Assembly: GCA_019695335.1 (NCBI GenBank)
Contig: JAIBAF010000030.1
Location: 1-39,768, forward strand
Reading direction: 5' to 3'
DNA from: a bacterium
GTDB taxonomy: Bacteria > CLD3 > SB21
DNA: 39,768 nucleotides
The notes under the pieces were generated by a model. It made no database searches. It was given only the letters and a program-made list of their open reading frames with translations, and had not been told where the DNA came from. Position 1 is the first letter of the stretch. The number at the start of each line of letters is the position of its first letter. The position numbers and the translations under genes are program-made. Below are positions 7,782 to 16,138 of this stretch, in pieces.

Positions 7782-8996
7782 ATGCTCCGAATATTGGTAT
7801 TAATTTGTTTTTTATTTGGTCAGGCTTTTTCACAAGAAAACAGCTTCAAACCGACCGTAATTTTAATCTCCTTCGACGGATTTCGCTGGGATTACCCGGA
7901 ACGTACTTCGACTCCGAACTTACACGAACTCATTCAAACCGGAGTTCGCGCGAAAGGTTTAATTCCATCATTTCCGACTAAAACTTTTACTAATCATTAC
8001 ACTATCGTCACAGGCCTTTATGCCGAAAACCATGGGATCGTTTCCAATTCATTTTACGATAAAGAATTCGACGAAACGTTTAGCTATAAGAAACCTGAAC
8101 GTGTCACAGAAAGCCGCTGGTGGGGCGGCGAACCAATTTGGGTTACTGCAGAGAAACAGGGTAAAATTGCCGCTACGTACTTTTGGCCGGGATCGGAAGC
8201 CACGATCAACGGTTATGCACCAACATATGCAAAAGCGTACGATGGACGCATACCGGATTCATCGCGTATCGATCACATACTGGCATGGCTGGACTTGCCG
8301 GTTGAAAAACGTCCTCAGTTGATCACTCTCTACTTCAGTCACTCAGATGAGATTGGACATAAGGTCAATCCTGATTCGGCGGCTATTCTGCCGGCCATTG
8401 CTCATCTCGACAGTATGACCGGACGACTGATCACTGGTCTTAAACAGCGCAATCTTTTTGATAAAGTTCACATCATTATCGTTTCCGATCATGGTATGGC
8501 CGCTGTCAGCCGTGACCGGATGGTTTTTCTCGACGATTATCTTGATATGGAGACCGTGGATGTGATTTATGAATCCCCTATTTTCAGTGCGCGTGGGAAA
8601 ACCATACCTGATTCGGTTGTTTACGCGAAATTATTGAATGCACATCCCAAAATGATGATTTACACACGTGCAACGATGCCTGAAAGATTTCACTACAGCA
8701 AAAGTATGCGCATCGGACCGGTTTTCGGCGTAATGGCAGAAGGCTGGTCGGTTACAACGAGAAAGAAGTTCAAAGAAAATTCAAATTGGGATTTCGGCGG
8801 AAGCCACGGCTACGATAATTTATTACAGTCCATGCAGGGAATTTTTATTGCTCACGGTCCGGAAATAGAAAAAAATAAAACTATCGAACCCTTTGCCAAT
8901 ATTCATATCTATAACTTAATGGCTCACCTTCTCGGCCTTACGTCCGCTCCCAACGACGGTTCGATAGATGTGATTCGTCCGATCCTCCGGCGCTAA
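7782..8996 (+). CDS. ENPP-family type I phosphodiesterase/nucleotide pyrophosphatase
   Basis: The 404-residue protein starts at ATG 7782, chosen because it gives a clean signal peptide (MLRILVLICFLFGQAFSQ). A TTG at 7749 would add 11 non-signal residues. Alkaline-phosphatase-superfamily motifs are all present: ILISFDGFRWD with metal ligand Asp32; SFPTKTFTNHY with nucleophile Thr68; GLYAENHGI; a YFSHSDEIGH segment; VSDHGM; and GSHGYDN. This is the secreted ENPP arrangement, which hydrolyses nucleotide pyrophosphate, phosphodiester or choline-phospholipid bonds. The usual EPDxxGH is altered to SHSDEIGH, so substrate class cannot be assigned. The 3' end overlaps the convergent PAP2-like gene by 81 bases. 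Upstream lies the divergent RHH/SRPBCC unit. Confidence 0.9.
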   Translation: MLRILVLICFLFGQAFSQENSFKPTVILISFDGFRWDYPERTSTPNLHELIQTGVRAKGLIPSFPTKTFTNHYTIVTGLYAENHGIVSNSFYDKEFDETFSYKKPERVTESRWWGGEPIWVTAEKQGKIAATYFWPGSEATINGYAPTYAKAYDGRIPDSSRIDHILAWLDLPVEKRPQLITLYFSHSDEIGHKVNPDSAAILPAIAHLDSMTGRLITGLKQRNLFDKVHIIIVSDHGMAAVSRDRMVFLDDYLDMETVDVIYESPIFSARGKTIPDSVVYAKLLNAHPKMMIYTRATMPERFHYSKSMRIGPVFGVMAEGWSVTTRKKFKENSNWDFGGSHGYDNLLQSMQGIFIAHGPEIEKNKTIEPFANIHIYNLMAHLLGLTSAPNDGSIDVIRPILRR

Positions 8997-9632
8997 GTAT
9001 TTTCGCGCATTGATCACAATGCGATAGGCCCCGTACGAAAAAAATAGCGCAGCAAAAACATCAATGCTGTAATGCACATGTTGTAAAATGACGAGGGAAC
9101 CTACCACTATAGTGCCGACGAATAGCGCGATACGTACTTTTTTCTGTGCTGCGGTTAAAAAAAGAATGAACATCGTTGCCGTGTGACCGGAAAAAAATAA
9201 ATCCCGTGTGAGCGGTTTGCCGGTTCCAAAAAATTCAACGAACGGATCCGCCAGAATAATAATTGCACGCGGTGCTTCTAATGGCGTCAGGTACATCGCG
9301 ATCATTCGGATAAATACCATGATCGTATATGTTTGAAATGCAATGGCCATATGTTTCGGTCTGAAAAGGCACGCCACAAATGCCGTGATGATCGCTCCAT
9401 AAATGAAAACAAAAGTATACCATGTCACATCCTGCGGAGACAGCGCAGCCAGGATCGGATCGTCGAGCGGTGCGCCGCCGCGTAATTCCACCCAATCGAG
9501 AAAATGCGAAAATATGTTTAAACTGATTACCATTGCGACAAAACTCAGGATTAATTCGGCCAGAAATTTAGGATCCTTCCACCGTTCACCCGGAGATGTC
9601 ATTAATAACTTTTCTTCCTGCATATCAACCAT
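8916..9632 (-). CDS. PAP2-family membrane protein, sphingomyelin-synthase-like type
   Basis: The 238-residue protein has about six hydrophobic helices. The key motifs are RDLFFSGHTATMF (His150) and QHVHYSIDVFAA (His187 and Asp191). They match the C2 and C3 motifs of the sphingomyelin-synthase branch of the PAP2 lipid phosphatase/phosphotransferase superfamily. The predicted reaction is transfer or hydrolysis of a lipid phosphate head group at the membrane; the donor and acceptor are unknown. It follows the LEA14-like gene by 14 bases on the same strand. Its last 81 bases are antisense to the ENPP gene. Two start codons three residues apart (9632, 9623) are possible, both with weak ribosome sites. 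Confidence 0.75.
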   Translation of the reverse strand: MVDMQEEKLLMTSPGERWKDPKFLAELILSFVAMVISLNIFSHFLDWVELRGGAPLDDPILAALSPQDVTWYTFVFIYGAIITAFVACLFRPKHMAIAFQTYTIMVFIRMIAMYLTPLEAPRAIIILADPFVEFFGTGKPLTRDLFFSGHTATMFILFLTAAQKKVRIALFVGTIVVGSLVILQHVHYSIDVFAALFFSYGAYRIVINARKYLAPEDRTNHIYRTVVGSGRKAEKVSH

Positions 9633-9646
9633 ATAATACGAAGCCT

Positions 9647-10249
9647 TTAGTTTTTCTTGTGAAATACTTTCCCGTTTTCCGCGGTGAATGATATATCCAC
9701 ATAGCCGGGATATTCAATGATCTTGCCGGCAATTTCCACCGACGGTTTTATTTTTAAAACGATATTCGATTGCTTCTGATTTTCACCCGATAGATTAAAG
9801 GCAAGGTTCAACAGAGCTTCTTTGTTCTTTCCCTGCATTGATTGCTTCAAATCCGCACTGACTGACACGGGAAATTCAACCGAACTGTCCGGAGCAATGT
9901 GTACCGCTCGATCCAGCGTGCCTTTGAGCCATTCCTGTTGATCAACCAGTATGATCCATTCCAATTTATTGATTCCAGCTTCAACATCGTTCGGATTATG
10001 ACTCACAACATTCACATTAAACGTGAGGGGAAGTGAGCCGGTTGCAGCCACCGTTAAAATCTTCGTAGCCTTTTTCAATCCCAAATCGTTGACCGATTTA
10101 ATACCATCGATCTTTTCGCCGGCCAGATACACTTGCGAAATTGAACGAATATGAAACTCACAGCGTGCAAATTCCTTGGCTTCTTTAATTTGCTTTGAAA
10201 TTGAACATGCTGAGACTAATAAAAATAAAAAAACCGCTAAATTCCGCAT
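9647..10249 (-). CDS. LEA14-like lipoprotein
   Basis: This 200-residue protein has a lipoprotein signal ending LFLLVSAC (lipobox cysteine at residue 15). The mature domain contains GSLPLTFNVNVVSHNPNDVEAGINKLEWIILVDQQEW and a second half with FPVSVSAD. That is the pattern of the LEA type 2 (water stress and hypersensitive response, LEA14) fold, an immunoglobulin-like beta sandwich. In bacteria these are usually envelope lipoproteins of unknown role. The gene is the first of a two-gene unit with the PAP2-like gene, 14 bases apart, so a membrane-lipid context is likely. Confidence 0.7.
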   Translation of the reverse strand: MRNLAVFLFLLVSACSISKQIKEAKEFARCEFHIRSISQVYLAGEKIDGIKSVNDLGLKKATKILTVAATGSLPLTFNVNVVSHNPNDVEAGINKLEWIILVDQQEWLKGTLDRAVHIAPDSSVEFPVSVSADLKQSMQGKNKEALLNLAFNLSGENQKQSNIVLKIKPSVEIAGKIIEYPGYVDISFTAENGKVFHKKN

Positions 10250-10315
10250 TTACAATTCTCTCACGATATAAAAATCACCTAATTATATTAAATTTTTTCT
10301 AAAAGCCAAGTGAAA

Positions 10316-10350
10316 TATACGATGAAAAAACTAAAAGTGACAATCGTATA
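10316..10350. promoter_or_regulatory. Inverted repeat upstream of the TonB gene
   Basis: TATACGAT (10316-10323) and ATCGTATA (10343-10350) form a perfect 8-base inverted repeat with a 19-base spacer, about 100 bases before the TonB start, in the 201-base gap to the LEA14-like gene. It could be an operator for either divergent unit. No T-run follows, so a terminator is unlikely. Confidence 0.35.
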
Positions 10351-10450
10351 CTTTAAAACATCGGAAAAATTCGTCCGAAAAAATCTTTGTGAAAAAACGA
10401 TATTTTACTACCAAATACGGTATTGTAGAAACAAACCTTAGGAGTTCATT

Positions 10451-11080
10451 ATGGAAAACGTCATTAGAAATCAGTATCGAAAAACTTTCGAGTGTTCGCT
10501 GCTTGCTTCGTTGGTTGCTGTAACGCTATTCATCACTAACACGTCGTTTAGTCACATTCCTAAACCCATAATAATTGATCTGGACATCCCTTTTAATCTT
10601 GTAGATGTGACGGTTCAATCAGATAAACGCGCAACAACTCCTAAACGGCCGGCGATGCCCATCGCCGTGGCCGATGAAATACTACTCGACGATGAAATCG
10701 CCGATACTGAAGTCATATTGAATACGATTCCCCTGCCTCCACTTGTTTCTGAGATCGAACATTCGACCGAAGAGCCTGAAACATTTATTGTTTATGATGA
10801 ACCCCCGCATTTAATTGGTAATAATGCGTTTATTCAAAAAAATCTCAAATATCCTGACCTAGCGAGACAAGCAGGAATCGAAGGTAAAGTCGTTGTCAGT
10901 ATTGTAATAGGAATTGATGGGAAAGTTGAAAATGCATTGATCTTGTCTGAGGATGGTAATGTGGGATTTGGCAAAGCAGCATTAGAAGTTGTAGAGAAAT
11001 GCCGTTTTACACCGGCCATGCAGCGTGATAAACCGGTACGGGTAAAAATGTCGATGCCAATTTCGTTTCGACTAAGATGA
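10451..11080 (+). CDS. TonB-family energy transducer
   Basis: The 209-residue protein has an N-terminal hydrophobic anchor (about residues 17-36), a periplasmic linker rich in acidic residues, and a C-terminal TonB domain from about residue 120. That domain includes LKYPDLARQAGIEGKVVVS, IGIDGKVENALIL, EVVEKCRFTPAMQ and a final SMPISFRLR. TonB transmits proton-motive force from the inner membrane to outer-membrane receptors. The linker has no proline-lysine repeat. No exbB, exbD or receptor gene is in the window, so its partners are elsewhere. AGGAG seven bases before the ATG supports the start. It converges on the radical SAM gene with only five bases between the stops. Confidence 0.9.
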   Translation: MENVIRNQYRKTFECSLLASLVAVTLFITNTSFSHIPKPIIIDLDIPFNLVDVTVQSDKRATTPKRPAMPIAVADEILLDDEIADTEVILNTIPLPPLVSEIEHSTEEPETFIVYDEPPHLIGNNAFIQKNLKYPDLARQAGIEGKVVVSIVIGIDGKVENALILSEDGNVGFGKAALEVVEKCRFTPAMQRDKPVRVKMSMPISFRLR

Positions 11081-11085
11081 TTTTA

Positions 11086-12639
11086 TTACGCCTTTGCAAT
11101 CATTCCGACAGAATGAGTTTGCGATTTCAAATAGGCATAAGCATCATGATGAATGGCGTTATTTGGAAGCCATGACCAGAGCGGGCCGAGATCACGTTTA
11201 AGACGTTGTGTATAAAACTCCGGCAGATCCGTCGACTCCTGTTCAAAATAACTTCTCAACGCCCGATCTTCGTCAAGCTTTTGTCGCACGGCTTTATAAT
11301 AGCGAATGCGGCCGAAACCTTCTGATGAGACGGCACGAACAAAATTCAATAGCCGTGGAATGGCAGCATGGGTTGCCTGGAATCTGGCTAAAATCCTAGG
11401 CCATGAAAAACTGTGCGTACTGAGTTTGATTAAATTATCATAAAATTCCGGCCATTGATAACCTTTTGGACGGACATTCATTGCATGATTATTATTTAAA
11501 AAATGAAAAGGAAATGGTAGCACGCGATTGGCTTTTTGATATTCAAGATTAAGCTCTGCCGCCCGACCGAAGGCCGACAGCAGTGAATACGCAGGGAACG
11601 CTCCCGGCGTCATATCCAGAAATTTAGCCGTCAATTCAAACGGTTCCGTTCCTTCATCGCAGTCGAGCCCGAGTACAAAATTTGTCTGCACATACGGAAT
11701 GTGCTGCAAAATCATATTCACCTGATCGGAAACACGACGAACCTTTTCCATGCCCTGGCTTTTGCCGGTTTTCGATTTATTGCCGAGATCATACCACGAT
11801 TCAATCCCTGGAAGGACGGCTTTGAAACCGTTTCGCTTCATGCGTTTGACATGTTCTTCCGACAGAAGTGATAAACTGCTTTCCGAAACAAAATCGATGC
11901 TGTCGGGTGGAACGGCATCTTCGATCATTGTCATATAATCATCGAAACGGATTCCGAAATTGGGATCGTGCCAGCCGACATGCGGTCGTTTGAATTTGGT
12001 CAATAAAAATTGCAAGTCCCCTTTCATTTCGTCGAAATCCAGCGGTTGATAAGGCACGACCGCATCGATACAAAATGAACACGTATACGGGCAACCGAGA
12101 CTGCCGAGCATGCCGACGATCTTAAAGACCGGCGATTTTTCCAATGTCGATTCTATGAATTTCCATCGTGCCCTGACTCCGGGAACATGCGTCGGCTGTT
12201 GTGCAGCGGCTAACTGCCGGCCAACCGGGCGGTGTTGCGCATTTTCCTGCAATACGGTTTCAATGATTTTTTTATCGGTAAATCCCAACACATAATCAAA
12301 GTGTAACACTGCATCTTCGGGATAGCAACGCGCATGAGGACCGCCCAGCACCGTCACGGCGCCGCGAGAGCGAAACATGTTACTCAACGCATAGGACAAT
12401 TGAGCGGCTTGTGTAAAAGCGCAAATAAACACCATATCGAGATCGGCAGGCATTTCTGTCATCAAATCTTCTCTCCCGGTATAACACATAAACGTTACGG
12501 TGTGGCCTTGTTCTTCGCACCAAACGGCCACCGCCTGCGACATGATGCCGGCAAGATTGGCGTGCATCAGTCGTGCGTACATAGTGTTCGTCGGCCCTTT
12601 AGTAACAAGATCAATAATCCCGATACGAAGCTTTTTCAT
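11086..12639 (-). CDS. B12-binding-type radical SAM protein
   Basis: The 517-residue protein has an N-terminal Rossmann-like region (about 1-135) of the cobalamin-binding radical SAM type. It contains VVTVLGGPHARCYPEDAV-like sequence near residues 95-112, but no DxHxxG cobalamin motif. The radical SAM core follows with the [4Fe-4S] cysteines C183, C187 and C190 in GCPYTCSFC. Family members carry out methylations, ring formations or other radical chemistry on varied substrates. No biosynthetic partner is adjacent, so the substrate is unknown. The C-terminal 150 residues are helical. GAGAGG precedes the ATG. The gene points the same way as the patatin cluster but is separated from it by 194 bases. 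Confidence 0.85.
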   Translation of the reverse strand: MKKLRIGIIDLVTKGPTNTMYARLMHANLAGIMSQAVAVWCEEQGHTVTFMCYTGREDLMTEMPADLDMVFICAFTQAAQLSYALSNMFRSRGAVTVLGGPHARCYPEDAVLHFDYVLGFTDKKIIETVLQENAQHRPVGRQLAAAQQPTHVPGVRARWKFIESTLEKSPVFKIVGMLGSLGCPYTCSFCIDAVVPYQPLDFDEMKGDLQFLLTKFKRPHVGWHDPNFGIRFDDYMTMIEDAVPPDSIDFVSESSLSLLSEEHVKRMKRNGFKAVLPGIESWYDLGNKSKTGKSQGMEKVRRVSDQVNMILQHIPYVQTNFVLGLDCDEGTEPFELTAKFLDMTPGAFPAYSLLSAFGRAAELNLEYQKANRVLPFPFHFLNNNHAMNVRPKGYQWPEFYDNLIKLSTHSFSWPRILARFQATHAAIPRLLNFVRAVSSEGFGRIRYYKAVRQKLDEDRALRSYFEQESTDLPEFYTQRLKRDLGPLWSWLPNNAIHHDAYAYLKSQTHSVGMIAKA

Positions 12640-12833
12640 AAACCTCTCACGTTTTGTGGAAAAATTGAAAACCAGGAAACTGTTTCGAAAATCAGATGTG
12701 AAATCAAAAAAGGATGGAATTAATATAAGGCTAGGTAAAGAAAATAGCTATTTAATTATTGAGAAAAAACTTGGAGGCATTTTCTGTTTTCCAATCGCTT
12801 TCCAATAACGATTCGGATGGCAATATTGATTGC

Positions 12834-13838
12834 TTACTTGCTTTGCGAGTTGATCAAAACATCGGCCAAATCTTCAATTGGCACCCGATATTTATTAAAA
12901 GCCGCATCACCAGCGACTTGAAGCGCCTTGAGATTTTTTTCGGAAACGTCATCCATTTGAGGACTTGCTTCGCCGAGTTCTGGTTCAATGCGCAGGTATT
13001 GTTTGGAGCAGTCAATGGCATCGAACATCATTCGGAGTTGGTAATCAGCCACTTCAGGACCGGCCGACATAATAATATCGAGAATAGGTTGGAGCCATTC
13101 GGCCTTTCCCCACTTTCGTGCTTCTTCATATTTATAAGACTTCTCGATTTTTCCGGTTCCAATGGACAAGATCACCATGTCTTTGGCTGTAGGATTGCCT
13201 TTGAATTTTCTTGCTTCGGCATAGGCACATAATGCGGGATTGTTGGCAAATACACCACCATCAACCAGTGGAATTTTTTTTCCGGCCATCGAGGTTACCA
13301 GAGCCGGAGCAAAATAAGTTGGAGCGGCCGAGGTGGCCCGGGCGACTTGCCTCGTTAAAAAATTGTTTTTTGGTTCATAGGCATCGTGTTGAGCAAAAAA
13401 TTCAGCGCTGCGATTTTCAATATCATACGCGGTCACCAGTGATGGCTTGAGCAGATCTTTCAACTGAACATCGCCGAAATAATCGGCCAAAGCTTTTTCC
13501 AGACCTTTGACTGAATATTCCTTATCCACAAAACCCCATAACGTTTTGACCTTGCGCCAGAAAGACGATTCAAAAATGTCTTTACCGCGCTTAACATAAA
13601 TATCAACCGCTTCATCCGCACGGTACTTTGGTCGTGAGGGTTTTGCGGGATCGGGAATGAGATAAAAACACGTGAGAATACCGCCGGTGCTCGTTCCGGC
13701 AATCAAATCGAAATAATCGGCAATCCGTGCATCGGGATTCCCGGATTTATCCTGAAAAATTTTCTCCAAATGAATGAGAATTTGTCCGGGAATAATTCCC
13801 CGGATTCCGCCGCCGTCTATCGATAAAATACGCGTCAT
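12834..13838 (-). CDS. Patatin-like phospholipase
   Basis: The 334-residue protein opens with ILSIDGGGIRGIIPG (oxyanion-hole glycines 9-11), followed by the nucleophile elbow GTSTGG with Ser50 and the catalytic aspartate in DGGVFANN (Asp193). This complete Ser-Asp dyad predicts acyl hydrolysis of phospholipids or related esters. No signal peptide is present, so it acts on the cytosolic membrane face unless exported otherwise. The sequence resembles bacterial patatins of the CapV sort, but no nucleotide cyclase is near, so CBASS is not supported. It is the last gene of the seven-gene GMC-to-patatin unit, 43 bases after the four-helix membrane protein, with AAGGTG ahead of its ATG. Confidence 0.9.
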   Translation of the reverse strand: MTRILSIDGGGIRGIIPGQILIHLEKIFQDKSGNPDARIADYFDLIAGTSTGGILTCFYLIPDPAKPSRPKYRADEAVDIYVKRGKDIFESSFWRKVKTLWGFVDKEYSVKGLEKALADYFGDVQLKDLLKPSLVTAYDIENRSAEFFAQHDAYEPKNNFLTRQVARATSAAPTYFAPALVTSMAGKKIPLVDGGVFANNPALCAYAEARKFKGNPTAKDMVILSIGTGKIEKSYKYEEARKWGKAEWLQPILDIIMSAGPEVADYQLRMMFDAIDCSKQYLRIEPELGEASPQMDDVSEKNLKALQVAGDAAFNKYRVPIEDLADVLINSQSK

Positions 13839-13881
13839 AATTTCACCTTATTATTCAATCACCATCTTCAAAAATGTATTC

Positions 13882-14418
13882 CTACTCCTTTTTGGCACGG
13901 AGAAGTTCCAATCCTTTCGTACCAAAATAAAACGCTACCATCATCAAAAATGCTTCACCCATGAGCGAAAATGTAGCCTCATCATTAGGATGAGCTCCGC
14001 TAAAGCGAAGAAGAAGCATCGCCGTTCCCAATACTAAAATGGTCAACGCAATCGTGCCGCGAACGGTTCCGTCCGGGAGGCCAAACGTTTTGTCCTTGTA
14101 AGGATTATCTTCAGGGAGTGACATTTCTTCGTCGGTAACAACCAGCCCGTCACCTTTTCTCTTCAACGCCAGTTCTTTATCGGCGATCATTCGCTCCCAT
14201 TCGCCGTCCGAATAGCCCAGATTAATATTATAAAAGTAAATCGCCCAGATGTAGTATGAAAACATCAGGGCAAACCACATAACGATGAGATCGACGCTGA
14301 TACGCATATAGATATCCGGCAAATCAGGATTAATAAAAATCAGGCATGTGCCTAGAGAAAAAATATTCAACGACCACATCGCGATGACAATTCGCTTTTG
14401 CATATTCGGAAATTTCAT
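13882..14418 (-). CDS. Four-helix membrane protein, unknown function
   Basis: I do not recognise this 178-residue protein. Hydrophobic helices are predicted at about residues 8-28, 37-64, 118-139 and 151-172. A charged soluble loop (about 66-117) rich in Asp, Glu and Lys lies between helices 2 and 3. The sequence FGLPDGTVRGTIALTILVL at the third helix and FYFGTKGLELL at the fourth are distinctive and would be good search seeds. AAGGAG precedes the ATG with good spacing. It lies between the exported coiled-coil gene (73 bases upstream) and the patatin gene (43 bases downstream) in the same unit. Scaffold, channel or holin-like roles are possible but unproven. Confidence 0.65.
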   Translation of the reverse strand: MKFPNMQKRIVIAMWSLNIFSLGTCLIFINPDLPDIYMRISVDLIVMWFALMFSYYIWAIYFYNINLGYSDGEWERMIADKELALKRKGDGLVVTDEEMSLPEDNPYKDKTFGLPDGTVRGTIALTILVLGTAMLLLRFSGAHPNDEATFSLMGEAFLMMVAFYFGTKGLELLRAKKE

Positions 14419-14491
14419 AACTCATCTCCTTATCGAAACAACGTTTATTTTTAAAAATCTCCATCCATACTTGCTTAAAAATAAGCTCATA

Positions 14492-14965
14492 TTATTTTGA
14501 GACAATGAGCCCAAGAACTCCACCCGCTATCATAGACAGCCCGGACATAATCCACATTCTCAATCGCGCTTTTTTAAGTTCGTCCAGCGCCCGGTCAGTA
14601 TTGGCCGTCGAGCGGTCCACAAGAGTATTCGATTGTTCAAGCAACGAACGGTATTTTACGATCGCAGTATCTTGACGCGCGATAAATTTATCCTGCACCA
14701 TCCGAAGACTATCCATATAATTTGTGACACGTTCGAGTTCTCCGGTTAGTTCGGCATAATGAGCCGCCATGTCTTTATAGTATTTCAGTTCGCCTTGCAG
14801 CAAGTAATATTTCTGTTTGCTCAGAATGTACAAGCTATCGCATCGTGCGGTATAACTGCGACCGGTTCGTAAAAGCCCGATCGTATTCGCGTCATCGCAC
14901 GGATCCTGAGCTAAAATGGATCTCGTCGGCCAAAACAGCAATAGTATTACAATACCAATTTTCAT
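14492..14965 (-). CDS. Exported coiled-coil protein with C-terminal membrane anchor
   Basis: The 157-residue protein has a signal peptide ending LAQ near residue 20, then two cysteines (23 and 38). A long helical, heptad-like region spans about residues 45-132, and a C-terminal hydrophobic segment (MWIMSGLSMIAGGVLGLIV, about 135-155) follows. The layout predicts a periplasmic coiled coil tethered to the inner membrane at its C-terminus. GGAGG precedes the ATG. It starts 14 bases after the muramidase gene, which itself carries a long coiled coil, so the two may interact. No family recognised. Confidence 0.65.
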   Translation of the reverse strand: MKIGIVILLLFWPTRSILAQDPCDDANTIGLLRTGRSYTARCDSLYILSKQKYYLLQGELKYYKDMAAHYAELTGELERVTNYMDSLRMVQDKFIARQDTAIVKYRSLLEQSNTLVDRSTANTDRALDELKKARLRMWIMSGLSMIAGGVLGLIVSK

Positions 14966-14979
14966 TGAACCTCCGTGAA

Positions 14980-16113
14980 TTACGATTTACTGAAATCTTC
15001 ATACGCCTTTTTCAACAACCCGGCATAAACGGCAATTTGCCCCGAACCGTTATACCGTTCTGCAAATTTCTCCCAATTTTTTGAAATCAAGAAAGGAAGT
15101 ATGCCCTGATTTTTAATCAAATTGCAAAAGGCGGTAAGATGATCGTTCTCTGAAATGTAGTGAGCATCGACAAATTTATTTACCGATCCAAATCCAGCAG
15201 GCGCATAATTGAAGCCCATAATCTGGAACGCCCCCCACGAAGCCGATGCCAGAGCCGCTTCATCGTTGATCGTGCGCGCCCGATCGAGGCGTTCAAACTC
15301 TCCGACTCCGCCTTTGTAGAAAGTTTTGACCCACTTCGGATATATAATATCAGGATATTTCTCCGACAGCGGTGCAGGATCTATTTTACGAAGGGCTAAT
15401 TGACGCCAGAAAATGTGGCCTTCAAAAAGAATTTTTGGTCTTCCGTCATTTAAAAAGCCACCGCCGGATGATTCCACTTGAATTACAGCCCGGAGCGCAG
15501 CGAGCTCTACGCCAATTTCTTTGGCTTTGTCTTCCTTATCTTTCAGCGTCAATGTCCGGCTCTTTTCTTTGAGCATGATGGCTGGAAATTGTTTTTCAAT
15601 CGGCGCCGGTACACCAAGTTCAACTACATCTTTATGAATGTCTTTTTCAAATTGATCTTTTTCGTCAGGATCAAGATTCTTGATATACTTTTCTGAGCCT
15701 TGCGCCTTCATGTCGGTAATAATATCTTTAAGCCGTTGAGCATGGGCGGTCGATTCAGTAATTTTGGCTTCGTATTCTTTACGTTTCGTTTCATATTCAG
15801 TCCTGTCTGTAGTCAAAGCTTCGTCCGCCGTTCGTGTCTGCGAGCGAATGACCTGTAATTCTTTTTTAATCGCTTCATTTTCAGCACGAATCTCTTTTTC
15901 TGCTTTCGATGGCCCGAACAAATCTCCGATTCGTTTAAAAATTCCAATAATAAAACCGAATAAACCAACGAGCCAATGCCAGGCATTTTTGAAAAACGTA
16001 CCAATCCCTCGAACGATATTTTCTAATTGCTCCCCATGGCCGGTTAAATAAAAAGCTAAAGCAATGAGCAGCAATGCAATTAAAATAATACCGATGATTT
16101 TAAAAATTTTCAT
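14980..16113 (-). CDS. Membrane-anchored N-acetylmuramidase with coiled coil
   Basis: The 377-residue protein has an N-terminal transmembrane helix (about 5-24), a second hydrophobic, amphipathic stretch (33-62), a charged coiled coil (about 68-145) and a C-terminal domain from about 195. That domain reads ALRAVIQVESSGGGF, LFEGHIFWRQL, ASASWGAFQIMGFNY and NGSGQIAVYAGLLKKAYEDF. This is the N-acetylmuramidase family (formerly DUF3380) known from phage endolysins and cell-wall hydrolases. The likely catalytic acid is Glu214 in VESSGG. It is predicted to cleave peptidoglycan glycan strands from the periplasmic face of the inner membrane. The anchored coiled-coil form differs from the usual soluble endolysin. 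It lies 25 bases after the metallophosphoesterase gene in the GMC-to-patatin unit, with AAAGAAG as a moderate ribosome site. Confidence 0.85.
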   Translation of the reverse strand: MKIFKIIGIILIALLLIALAFYLTGHGEQLENIVRGIGTFFKNAWHWLVGLFGFIIGIFKRIGDLFGPSKAEKEIRAENEAIKKELQVIRSQTRTADEALTTDRTEYETKRKEYEAKITESTAHAQRLKDIITDMKAQGSEKYIKNLDPDEKDQFEKDIHKDVVELGVPAPIEKQFPAIMLKEKSRTLTLKDKEDKAKEIGVELAALRAVIQVESSGGGFLNDGRPKILFEGHIFWRQLALRKIDPAPLSEKYPDIIYPKWVKTFYKGGVGEFERLDRARTINDEAALASASWGAFQIMGFNYAPAGFGSVNKFVDAHYISENDHLTAFCNLIKNQGILPFLISKNWEKFAERYNGSGQIAVYAGLLKKAYEDFSKS

Positions 16114-16138
16114 AACGTTGCTTCTTTATGAGTACATA

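Noticed and set aside
10322-10441. Small 39-codon frame ending in the ribosome site of the TonB gene
   Set aside because: Very AT-rich composition, no ribosome site of its own and no recognisable protein pattern; likely chance.
12834-13838. Patatin as a CBASS effector
   Set aside because: No CD-NTase, ubiquitin-like or HORMA/TRIP13 genes nearby; the neighbours are envelope enzymes.
13882-16113. Prophage remnant because of the endolysin-type muramidase
   Set aside because: No capsid, tail, integrase or attachment-site signals, and the gene is embedded in an operon with metabolic enzymes.
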